From assembly GCA_012845835.1 (NCBI GenBank), contig JABAKD010000025.1, positions 6,458,319 through 6,522,318 of the forward strand: a DNA stretch of 64,000 bases. The letters are read 5' to 3'. The notes below the pieces were generated by a model. That model did not search any database, had not been told where the DNA came from, and saw nothing but the letters and a program-made list of their open reading frames with translations. This DNA comes from Undaria pinnatifida (lineage: Eukaryota > Sar > Phaeophyceae > Laminariales > Alariaceae). The first letter of the stretch is position 1, and the number at the start of each line of letters is the position of its first letter. This document shows, in pieces, positions 55,746 to 64,000 of this stretch. The position numbers and the translations under genes are program-made.

Positions 55746-56041
55746 GGTAGCACCAGGTTGTTGTATGCTGTCACGCTTCAATTCATGGCCGTACCATATT
55801 GTTTTACCGCCTGCATAGTCGATGGTCATACGAGTATATTATAAGTACTATTGATAAGTACTGGCAGTACGAGGTTGTTGGTGTCGATCTCACATTTCAT
55901 TACTTATGTCTTCACATACATATGTATACCGTCACATGATCTGTCGTAGTCGGTGGTCGTATGTACCAGGTACCAAGTACCAGGTGTACATAGGCATCAC
56001 CACTACGTCGTACAGCACGCTTCAGCAAAGACGAAAGCATC

Positions 56042-57211
56042 GTAAGGGATTTGGTTCACCTCGAAGAGGGCAGTGCAGTCGGAAAAGAGGAACCGTTGGC
56101 ATGCGTGCAAAGGGCTGTGTGGGGCATGTTGTACGCAGATGACGCAGGAATTGTTTCGAAGTCGGCGGAAGGCCTTGCTAAAATGATGACAGTCATCGTG
56201 ACTGTCTTCGAAGCAGCAGGCCTCACGGTATCGGAAAAGAAGACAGAGACGATGCTGCTACGAACACCGGACCAGACATCCCTCGCCTCACCGCTCGCGA
56301 TCGAAGCATCAGGCCAGAGGTATAAACAGACGACCCAGTTTTTATACCTAGGCGGCATTATCCACGAAAGCGCTGACCTCTCGCTCGAAATCGAACGACG
56401 GATCCGTCTCATGCGGGCATGCCTCAAACGGTTTGGCCCGGAATTGTATGACAGGACGACCGCCCCGCTTAGTCTGAAAGTCCGCATGCTGAAGGCCGAG
56501 GTCATTGAGACCCTGCTGTACGGGTGTGTGACGTGGACCCTCAATGCGGACCACATCGCTAAGCTCCGATCAGCCCACCACGAAGTCCTTTTGCGAGTCA
56601 TTGGCTTCCAGCGCCGATTACGCACCGACCACACCACCCTCTCGTACGCGAAGGCCCTCAGGATGACACGATGCGAGAGCATCGAAACGACCATCCGTAA
56701 ACGGCGGCTCTTCTTTGCCGGGGCCCTGGTGCGACAACACAAGGGGCGACTGCCCCGTCGGTTGATGTTCGGGACGATCGCTGGTGGGGAGAACCCGAAA
56801 CCAGGCGGACAACTCAAGACTTGGCCTAGAGCCATAGCTGAGGACCTTAGGGTGTTCAAAGCCAACGAGGGATCAACGGAACACTCCCCCTTAGTTTTTG
56901 GAGTTGGGACCGCGCTGTGGCCCACTGCAGCAAAAAAGGTGGGCAAGTGGTACCGGGGGGTCCTCGAAGCAGCTGAACGGTTCATGGGCAGGTGGCACGA
57001 GAATGAGGCAAAGCTGAGTAGACAGCGCCGCGCATCCGCCGTGGGTGGTGTCGAAGGGAACGGGGGGAGGGGGGGCAGCAGGAGGGGTAGAAGGAACACC
57101 GTACAAGGGTATGGGGGCAGGGGGGGGGACAGGAGGAGTAGAAGGGAAACCGCGGTAGATGAAAGTAGGAAGGAGACCGCAGACAGGGTAGCAAGGTACC
57201 AGGCCGACTAG
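56042..57211 (+). CDS. LINE L-b reverse transcriptase, C-terminal part
   Basis: An uninterrupted frame of ~387 codons. It includes GMLYADDAGIVSKSAEGLAK (YADD at 56132-56143), the thumb-side FLYLGGIIHESADLSLEIER, VRMLKAEVIETLLYGCVTW, and RKRRLFFAGALVRQHKGRLP. A C-terminal extension rich in G and R follows (GGRGGSRRGRRNTVQGYGG and a near repeat). The fingers and palm N-terminal to YADD and the endonuclease are missing, so the protein could not prime or start synthesis alone. There is no stop in ~1.17 kb, so it is younger or better preserved than the L-a copies. No initiator is expected; the frame is simply truncated at 56040. Confidence 0.85.
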   Translation, partial: VRDLVHLEEGSAVGKEEPLACVQRAVWGMLYADDAGIVSKSAEGLAKMMTVIVTVFEAAGLTVSEKKTETMLLRTPDQTSLASPLAIEASGQRYKQTTQFLYLGGIIHESADLSLEIERRIRLMRACLKRFGPELYDRTTAPLSLKVRMLKAEVIETLLYGCVTWTLNADHIAKLRSAHHEVLLRVIGFQRRLRTDHTTLSYAKALRMTRCESIETTIRKRRLFFAGALVRQHKGRLPRRLMFGTIAGGENPKPGGQLKTWPRAIAEDLRVFKANEGSTEHSPLVFGVGTALWPTAAKKVGKWYRGVLEAAERFMGRWHENEAKLSRQRRASAVGGVEGNGGRGGSRRGRRNTVQGYGGRGGDRRSRRETAVDESRKETADRVARYQAD

Positions 57212-57960
57212 TAGGTGGAACCTTTCTATCTATGCCACCCGTACCGCCAACTGCTGCGGCTGCTCGGAATGTGATGTCTTGGTACTTTGATTTTTCCGTG
57301 AATTTATATTTTTCTCTTTTTTTTTTTTTTCTTTCCCCTTCTTATCCTTATGAAGGGAGTCTTGCATGGTGGGTAGGTGACGAGCCTGTTTTATTTGGCC
57401 CTCCCAGTCTTCCTTCTTTTACTTGTTTCTTTTTTCCGGGGTATTTTTTCCCTTTCTTTCCCCCTTGCATGTCCATTTTGGCTCATGCTCGGGGTATGTT
57501 TCTATCTCCCGTGCTTTGGCTCCCCTTTTTATTTATTTATTTATTTATTTTGTCTTGGTTCCTTTCGTTGTTTCTCTCTTTTACAAGGTATTTTGGTTTA
57601 ATGAGAAGAACACAAAGGGGGGAGGGGGGGAAACAGGAGGAGTAGAAGGAAAGCCGTCCAAGGGAATGGGGGCAGGGGGGGCAACAGGAGGAATAGAAGG
57701 GAGACCGCGGTGGACGAAGGCAGGAAGGAGATGGCAGACAGGGTAGCAAGGTACCAGGCCGACTAGTAGGTACATAGCACTTTTCGTCTTTTTCTGGGGT
57801 ATTTTTTTCCCCTTTGTTCCCTCCTTGCGTGTCCAGGTTTTTGGCTCGTGTTCGGATTATCTTATTTTGGTTTTACTTTACTTTATTTTATTTCATTTTA
57901 TTATGTTTCTTTTTCGAGCTTTGGCTCTCCTTTCTGGTTGGGTTGTTTCTTCGATTTCCC
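57060..57960 (+). repeat. Tandem duplication of the LINE L-b 3' region
   Basis: The block running GCAAGGTACCAGGCCGACTA, then a stop, then pyrimidine-rich sequence with TTCCGGGGTATTTTTTCCC occurs first at 57190-57500. It recurs at 57745-57870 (GCAAGGTACCAGGCCGACTA; TTTCTGGGGTATTTTTTTCC). The G/R-coding part is likewise repeated at 57617-57720. The unit is about 550 bp. Confidence 0.75.
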
Positions 57961-58297
57961 CTTCGTTTTGTTTGTTTCATTTTTTGTTTTATTTTTATCT
58001 TTGTTTTTATTTGTTTTCTTATTTTGTTTTTGTTTTTTGTTTTTGTTTTTGTTTATGTTTATTTCGTATTTCTCTCTTCCAATGTATTTCTGTTGCTGAC
58101 GTATGTATGTTGTGCCTGTCGTACCCAGTACTAGGGCATGACATTGCGTTGTCGAATGCATTACGATGCATTATCTCTGTGTCGTGGCTTGTGACCACAG
58201 AGCTGATCTTTCTAGGGTGAAGAATCAGTACGGACACTGGGTGTGCTGGATGTCGACGAGTAGAAGAACGGTTTAATGTGAAGAACACACACACAGC
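57961..58297 (+). repeat. Right arm of the 337-bp inverted repeat
   Basis: Inverse of 55409-55745; it forms the 3' UTR and tail of LINE L-b. Just beyond, 58275-58330 is a short hairpin (AATGTGAAGAACAC and its complement). A degenerate related segment (GAGCTCTGCTGTGGCCACAC) follows near 58409-58428. Confidence 0.9.
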
Positions 58298-58587
58298 GAG
58301 GTGTGTGTTCTCAAGGTGTTCTTCACATTACACTGATCTTACCACCCATTTAAATTCAGCACAGCGGGTGCCCTCGCCGATCCTTCCTATTAACAGAGCA
58401 GAGACGAGCTCTGCTGTGGCCACACACTAGGAGACGGAGATGAACACTACAAACACAGCAAGGTGATTGGTGATGCAAACAACCGCAGTGAACACGCGGG
58501 CAACTAGATATTCAAACCAGCACACCGGACTATTTGCAACGAAAAGAATGAAAAAAAGAAAAAAAAGAAATCGATAACAATGTTGTA

Positions 58588-58640
58588 AAAATAAAAGTAC
58601 ACTCCAGCTGTGAGAGCGTTAATAGGACACGCGCATAGCT
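58588..58640 (+). repeat. Orphan F1 terminus
   Basis: AAAATAAAAGTACACTCCAGCTGTGAG, about 27 bp of F1 end, is joined to GTTAATAGGACACGCGCAT, a different part of F1. It lies 18 bp from the exonuclease exon. Confidence 0.6.
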
Positions 58641-58657
58641 AACTAGAGTAGTATCAC

Positions 58658-58868
58658 CTGTTGGGCGTTGAGGGGAAAACTCCGGCGAGACAAGCGGGAG
58701 GTCGGGTACGTGGGCAACTCTTTCCCAAGCAAACTAGACACTATACCCGCCAGCGAAAAAGATGGCGTTTGCACCCAACAAGCTTTCGCGTGAGTCAGCG
58801 CGTCCACAGTGTTCGCGGCTTTGACCTCATCCAAATACGTCGCGTCTGTCTTGGTGTTGACGCCAAGT
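58658..58868 (-). pseudogene. Exonuclease exon, DEDDy motif II region
   Basis: Seventy codons begin LGVNTKTDATYLDE. In RNase D-type exonucleases the matching stretch (GVN-x3-D-A) carries a metal-binding aspartate. FSLAGIVSSLLGKELPTYPT then matches the helix before the final motif, where such domains read LA-x-LV-x3-LGK-x-L, and SRLSRRSFPLNAQQ leads into it. A good donor (CAACAG|GTGATA) ends the exon and a TAG follows 12 nt later. The acceptor (GATGGTAG) is plausible. Motif I is not found upstream, although 58900-59150 on this strand holds short, possibly coding stretches. An F1 terminus lies 18 bp beyond the donor. Confidence 0.6.
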
Positions 58869-59149
58869 CTACCATCATGTCCTGGTACCAAATCATGCTG
58901 GTTGTTCACCTTGGGAAACGCAAGCGAGAATTTTCGACTTCAACACGCCTAGTGCCAGCTGCGAACTGCCGAACCAAGAAAACACGACTGCCGCAATTGT
59001 ACCAGGTGCCAGTTATCATGTACCAGCCATCATATGCTCAGAGCTATACATCACGTGTACGAGTGTACAAGCTGCGACAGCAAACAGCTTCAGCAGAAGC
59101 AATAGCTTCAAAATGGATGGGATAATTAGCCAGGCTGTTATTTACACGA

Positions 59150-59840
59150 AAATAAGAAACTCGGGATACGTTATACTGAAGTTAATGTACAATAAGGTAG
59201 TGTGCACCCTCTCCCAAATAAGAAAGCCAGCCTAGGTCATCATTCATGTACCTGGTATCTTTAAGATGTCCCGCACTACGTACTGCATCTGGTATCTAGC
59301 ACGCGATTAATCAGAGGCCAGGTATGGTATATACTACGTACCAGGTACCAGGTAGGCTCGAGTACAACCAGCAGCGCACAAGCAGCAGGAGCAGTAGCCT
59401 ACAATGACCTGGTACGACTCGTACCTCGTATCCAAATAACATTGCCGCAGACCGACTGCTGATGTACAGCAGTAGTACAGGGCACGTAAAAATAAACCTG
59501 CTAATAAGAAAGCCAGGGTGATATGTAGCTACCGGAATAAGAAACTCGTTGGTCAATATACTGAAGTTACCTGTGAGAACAAACCCTCTGCCAAATACGA
59601 AAGCCAACCTACTGCTGTAGGTCAGTATTTCCGTGCCTTACGATATACCTGGTACAGCAGTACTACAGGCGTACAAGACACCTACCTGTAATATTAAAGG
59701 TGCAGTAATAAGAAAGCCAAGTTGATATTTCCAGGGAAATAAGAAGCTCGGGAGCTGTTGTACTGAAGTCAGTGTAGAACGTACCCTTTCACAAATAAGA
59801 AAGCCAGCCTACCGCAGGTACCAGGTATTTATGGTTCTCA
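59150..59840 (+). repeat. R2 repeat array with AGGTACC-type motifs
   Basis: Three related units start near 59150, 59534 and 59738. Each reads AATAAGAA(A/G)CTCG, then ATACTGAAGT or TGTACTGAAGT, then CCAAATA(A/C)GAAAGCCA. They are interspersed with ACCTGGTA/TACCAGGT motifs, at least ten between 59000 and 59900. No coding signal. A further divergent unit is at 50.04 kb. Confidence 0.6.
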
Positions 59841-59899
59841 TCTGGTATCCTGTACCTGGTACTGCTTTACCATGGCACCAGGTACCAGGTATAAGAGTA

Positions 59900-61189
59900 C
59901 AGCAGCAGGTAACAAACAGAAGTCTACGATAGAACCACTCACACCTGGCCTTGTGTAGCGTAGGTATAGGGCTGTAAGGAAACTACCCCATCCGCTTGCT
60001 CCCCCCCTTGAAGTGCTTTCTGCTGGCTTTGGCAGAATGGTGCTCGTGATCTCGATGAATCGACGATGCCCTGGTTCGATGCTGTCAATGTAGATGAAGC
60101 TGCACTTTGTTGTGGTTCGCTCTCCCGAGCGGATCCATCACCGCTGCCTTCACCGCTACTTCCATCGCTGCCTTCACCGTCACGACCTCCGCCGCTGCTG
60201 CCTCCAATGCCCCCACCGCTGCCTCCGCCATCACTACCCACCTCGTCGCATCGACACATGGCAGGCTCCAAGAAACGAAACTAGTCACACTACAACCGCT
60301 GCTACAGGGAGGCAGGCTCCTCGGCTCGAGACCACGGAAACAAGCCTGGTGGTCGTAGGCTAGGAGAACCGCAATTAGACATACTCGTACTAAAGCGTAC
60401 ATAGCCGCCACACCAGCATGGTGCTGAGGAGCCGGCTGTGGTGCCGGTTGCCTGGTGTCCGCGCTGCGCGATCACAGCGCGAAGCTCGGTGCAATCATCG
60501 CCAATCATAGTTGTATATCCTTACAAAATCCTTACAAACTCGTGTTTTATTTGTTGAATCTGTTGCCTACAAGCCAATCATATCGCTGGATCCTTGAAAA
60601 AATATCCCCACAGGTATAGGCGCCGTGCCCTACATAAGGCTTATGCATGTTTTGGACATGGTTGTTGCAAATAGGCCGGAAGCTGTGATTTTGACAAGAT
60701 GCCATATGGGTGGATAATATTAATATTTGCAACTTCGAAAAAAGTATGGTAATGTTTTGGCCGAAAATTCGTTCGGGTCAATGCATTCCTTTCTTAGTTG
60801 CATACCAGTTCTGCGGAGTAGGTCCTTGACTCCACTGGATGCTACCAGGGTCAACAGAAACATTTCACTCAGGGGCGATTTACTACGATTTACTCTTTAA
60901 GCTTGTGTTTTCAGCGTGGCGATATCGATTTTCTGCGCACAAGATACTGGTGTGTTAAAATATGAGTATCCTTGAAACTGTGATCTTTTGGGCTTTTCGT
61001 TTCTGGCAAGGACGCACACAACACGTGTGCAATATGTCGGGGTCTTGATAACACCACACGGCGTCGAATTTGGACGGAGAAAACAATCCAGCGTTGAGTT
61101 TGACACAGCCTGCATTGAACAATACAAAGAATGAGAAACCGTGTTGGTGAACCTCCTGCTATTCTTCTGTTATATAAAGCAAACAATGA
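59900..61189. other. Interval without a supported gene; short codon-like repeat
   Basis: At 60115-60240 a degenerate ~15-24-bp repeat (CACCGCTGCCTTCACCGCTA type) gives low-complexity frames in several registers. Frames on both strands (60271-59939 and 60411-60085 minus; 60094-60363 plus) are products of it. Nothing else is recognised. Confidence 0.5.
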
Positions 61190-62245
61190 TGTTATACTAC
61201 AATATACCGCGTGTTCAAACGTCCCACCTACCATCAAAACCTGCCACAGTAGTAAACATTACCAGCCAGCTGATATCACCTCATTGTCTTTTTTGCCATC
61301 CATGCCGTAGCTTCAGTTCACCCCCCCCCCCCCCCCCCGCCCCCCAACGCCCGCTCCTTCCCCACCACCCGCACAATCGTCTACACTTAGCACCACGCGT
61401 ACGGCAAGCCTCTACATATATGTGACCTATACCTGTTAAAACCTCTTCCCGCCTTCCCACCCTTCTTTTCCCCGCTCCCTCTTGCTCAAACACCCCATCA
61501 AACATCGAAATCACCTCGTTATCTTTCTGGAGCCACCAATGCCACAGCGCCAATTCATGCCCCCCCCCCCCCCCCCCACACCTCCTCTCTCCCCACCACC
61601 CGCACCATAACCTAGACCTAGCACCACGCGTGTAGCAAACCCCGTGTACATCATTGTGACCTAAAGCTGTTTAAATCCCTTTTGCCCCAACCCCCTCCAG
61701 CCCCCCCCCCCCCTCGAATACTCCGCCCTCTCCCCACTGGTTGTACGACTTACAGGATATACATGATAAACTGGTGCCTTCCTTCCCAATCCATCAGATT
61801 TATCCCTAGGGTTAGGATTTATATTTTCCACGCACATATGGAGTCGTCCGCGCCCCCCCCCCCCCCCCCCCCCCCTCCCCCACGCCGCCTCTTGTTCGAA
61901 CCCATGCCCCCACGCCCTTCAAAACTCCTCCCTCCCTTCACCGGTTATACGAGTCCTATGGTTACACTCGATACACTGATCGATTCCCTTCAACAGCTGT
62001 CAGATTTTGTCCCCCTCAGGAGAGGGTTTTATGGTTTCCGCGCACAGACCGACTAACATCACCCTATTGACCCTGATAAGCTACAGTGCTGTAGTGCCAA
62101 GGGGAGTCGCCGACGTTTTCACTTAATGAGGACACACAACCCGTAACACGCGCGATCGGAGTATCCCACACATCTCGCAAATATGAGGTTCTACAAAATC
62201 TTCGATCTCACGGCTGGAGTGTATTTATTTTTATTATATAATGTA
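61190..62245 (-). repeat. F1 repeat array, inverted
   Basis: Starts with the inverse of the F1-associated module (CGTCCCACCTACCATCAAAA), then C tracts at 61321-61338, 61561-61577 and 61852-61875. The core (GTCGCCGACGTTTTCACTTA, slightly altered) follows, and the outer terminus (GATCTCACGGCTGGAGTGTA) is near 62203-62222. Confidence 0.85.
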
Positions 62246-62550
62246 ACATGGGCCCCTTCGTAAAAAATCTGAATTCCGGCTCTATAGGATAACGTCTTTA
62301 CTCTTGCCGAGCCATGGAGCACAAGTTCTTTCTTTCATCGATGGAAATTCCAGCTTCCTGATGGACGCAAGTCCTGGGGCGATGCCATCTACTGGAAGTA
62401 ATCGGAGGTTTAGGTCATAGGCCGCGGGTATAGGATACACATTTTCCATATTTTTTGGTAAAATTTCTAGCCAACATTTTCCAAAGCACTTTTTTTCCCT
62501 ATGTACGCCAGGGCCAATGATTGTGTGTGCTTACTGGCCACCGTGACCCA

Positions 62551-63200
62551 ATGATGGTACCGTTCTCAGGAAGAAGAAAAACGCGTAAGCTTTACGCTGG
62601 TGGGAATCCCGAGGTCATATGGGTCGAAAAAGGTGAGCTCGTTTTAATAATCTAAGTGGACGTATCGATACATCAGGAAGAAGCCCCTCTGCTATATTTT
62701 GATCTTCCGGGCGTGCACATGACTGCTGTATTATTCCCGGAATTGGATACCGGCTAACATGCTCCGTTGGGTCACGATTCGTTCGGTCGGCATTATTCGA
62801 AAGTTGTAGTGTGTTGTGAAAATACCTCGGAAGACCTTGAGAAGACCGGTCGTTACCTGTGTCACCGGGTATTGGCACGATTCGACATGTTCAGGAAGGC
62901 GTTCTTGTTGAACGATGAAACAAACCCCGGCGGTCTCGATCCGGGAAATTATTATCACGGTCTTCCTCCGGCGCATGACATGAAACTACGATTTCCTGTG
63001 GAAAACATACATTTGAAGGTAACGTCAGCAACCTAATGGATATGCTGACCTGCAACGAGGTGAAACTCTCTCTCCCCAGCTAGTCATATATTTCCAAAGT
63101 CACCCTTGAGGATGGGGTTGACTTCATGTCCGCGTGGGGTCGCCTCAAGTCGAAAAGGGAAAGGAAGACAGGCATTCCAATGATATTCGATGTACCGTAG
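62551..63200 (+). CDS. Hypothetical three-exon gene
   Basis: Exon 1 (62551-62632) reads MMVPFSGRRKTRKLYAGGNP and ends AAAAAG|GTGAGC, phase 1. Exon 2 (62810-63018) follows GTTGTAG and reads CCENTSEDLEKTGRYLCHRV, then LARFDMFRKAFLLNDE and HDMKLRFPVENIHLK, ending AAG|GTAACG, phase 0. Exon 3 (63084-63200) follows CCCAGCTAG and reads SYISKVTLEDGVDFMSAWGR, then KTGIPMIFDVP and TAG. The introns are 177 and 65 bp with matching phases. The ~134-residue product has no motif I recognise. The local region (62246-63744) has no F1 or LINE sequence. The chain was chosen by eye, so each junction is uncertain. Confidence 0.35.
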
Positions 63201-63744
63201 TTTGAGCTGCAGCAACGATTTTACTCCTCCTGCTGTGTGCTTGGTATACCTGGTTTGAGGTCCAACGATGGTTATACAACGATAAGTATCGAGGCTCTGA
63301 CTAACTGTGTGGTCGTAAAGCTGAAGATGTGGCACCGAAATATCTGTGAATATCACTTGTGACGTGAAACAAGAAAAAGAGAAGACCTTTTACGCCACCT
63401 CAACCGCAGTTGTATTTAGTCTATCTATAAATGTGATTAGGGAAGCGGAAAAGATGACTTGGCCCAAGTAGTCTTCTTGTATTAGGATAGGATTAACATC
63501 AAGAACTGACCCAAACGCTAGTTTAGCCCCTAGCGCAAACTCCAAACCGAGTCCTACAGCAGTAACTCTAACCGTACCCAGAATACTTTGTACGGGTGAA
63601 GGAGGAAACCGACGTTTTTATGCTTTTTTATGTTGGTCGACCAAACAGTCCTGTATAATAATGAAGTTCCTTGCAATATTCCCTGCGACTCTTTGTGATA
63701 TTTATGGTGGTAAGCTGGTTACATCTTGAAGTCTAAGCTTTTAT
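63201..63744. other. Interval without recognisable gene
   Basis: No supported frame or repeat. The minus-strand frame at 63356-63084 overlaps the exon-3 candidate and is treated as its shadow. Confidence 0.4.
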
Positions 63745-64000
63745 ATATATAGTTTATATAATAAACTTTCCACGCACAAATTGAGCTGCACCACCCGTCC
63801 CCCTCCCGTCTCCCCCCCACCCCCGCTCCATTTTTGTCAAAACCAGACCCCCATGTCCTTGAAAACTCCGCCCTCCCCGTCACCGGTTATTCGACTTACA
63901 GGATTCACTATATAAACTGATGCTCTTCCTTTCACAGCTGTCAGATTTCGTCCCCCTCAGAAACGGCTTTTATAGCTTCCGCGCACAGGCTGACGAAGAT
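63745..64000 (-). repeat. F1 repeat, inverted, running off the window
   Basis: Module with TTTCCACGCACAAATTGAGC, a C-rich stretch, CACCGGTTATTCGACTTACA, TCACAGCTGTCAGATTTCGT, and the start of the core (CGCGCACAGGCTGACGAAGA) at the right edge. The outer terminus lies beyond base 64000. Confidence 0.85.

Larger units (their letters stand above)
56040..58297 (+). mobile_element. LINE L-b, 5'-truncated
   Basis: Starts within the reverse transcriptase, just before the YADD box, and includes a 386-codon open frame, a tandemly duplicated 3' region, and a 3' UTR. The UTR contains GGCTTGTGACCACAGAGCTG and ends TTTAATGTGAAGAACACACA. The tail (ACAC instead of AAC repeats) and the sequence differ from L-a, but the overall plan is shared. 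The upstream 55746-56039 shows no LINE sequence. Confidence 0.85.
52402..58868 (-). pseudogene. Spliced gene relic: DEDDy exonuclease plus transposase-like region, split by repeats
   Basis: Co-oriented exons can be read on the minus strand: 58868-58658, 54194-54076, 53817-53529, 53387-53263, 53128-52913 and 52791-52402. The first two form a 3'-5' exonuclease domain of the RNase D/DEDDy type. The last two resemble the C-terminal part of large exonuclease-domain proteins of transposon-like character that I recall from protists and fungi. The family is from memory and has not been searched. Introns at 54075-53818, 53528-53388 and 53262-53129 have GT-AG ends and compatible phases (0, 1, 0). The gap 58657-54195 holds LINE L-b, its inverted arms and F1 scraps. 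An in-frame TAA (52651-52653) and a phase mismatch across the big gap indicate a dead gene. Confidence 0.55.

Noticed and set aside
56056-57099. 347-codon minus frame opposite LINE L-b
   Set aside because: Mirror frame of the reverse transcriptase, which has clear catalytic motifs on the + strand.
59939-60411. Glycine/serine- and alanine-rich frames on both strands
   Set aside because: Generated in several registers by a short degenerate repeat at 60115-60240.

Overview
This window looks like a repeat-dominated stretch of a eukaryotic nuclear genome. The evidence is a tRNA-derived SINE family, LINE and tyrosine-recombinase (DIRS-like) retrotransposons, a MITE family with target-site duplications, microsatellites, and candidate GT-AG introns. 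There is no operon structure, rRNA, tRNA gene, CRISPR array or prokaryotic signal. The retroelement types fit an alga or other protist. A stramenopile such as a brown alga is my guess from the style of the elements, but the sequence does not prove it.

The commonest sequence is a repeat family I call F1. Copies begin with a CACTCCAGCTGTGAGATC-like terminus, carry homopolymeric G tracts (C tracts when inverted) and repeated TATA-like boxes, and often occur as inverted pairs. About 20 pieces lie at 0-8.8, 19.5-25.9, 35-38, 42-49.5, 54, 58.6 and 61-64 kb.

Three DIRS-like elements (gag-like region, reverse transcriptase, RNase H, tyrosine recombinase; no methyltransferase seen) are present. Copies A (11.87-19.47 kb, + strand) and B (27.22-34.54 kb, - strand) form a giant inverted repeat. 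Their 3' 4 kb is nearly identical and shares disabling mutations, whereas their 5' halves have clearly diverged. Copy C (38.1-41.9 kb, - strand) is a different lineage that keeps a YVDD reverse transcriptase motif and a long recombinase ORF.

LINE fragments of two families (L-a and L-b), four SINE copies, two MITE copies and several small repeats fill most of the rest, and many are nested in each other. Two insertions can be checked against empty sites inside the window: a LINE at 36.4-37.7 kb and the MITE at 9.5 kb.

The best non-retroelement coding signal is a spliced minus-strand gene relic at 52.4-58.9 kb. It combines a DEDDy 3'-5' exonuclease domain with a transposase-like C-terminal region. 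It is interrupted by 4.5 kb of repeats that include a LINE flanked by 337-bp inverted arms. Two weaker host-gene candidates are a signal-peptide exon at 46.9 kb and a three-exon gene at 62.55-63.2 kb. Almost all element-borne genes are broken. The window reads as old, non-coding chromatin rebuilt by repeated nested insertion, inversion and local duplication.
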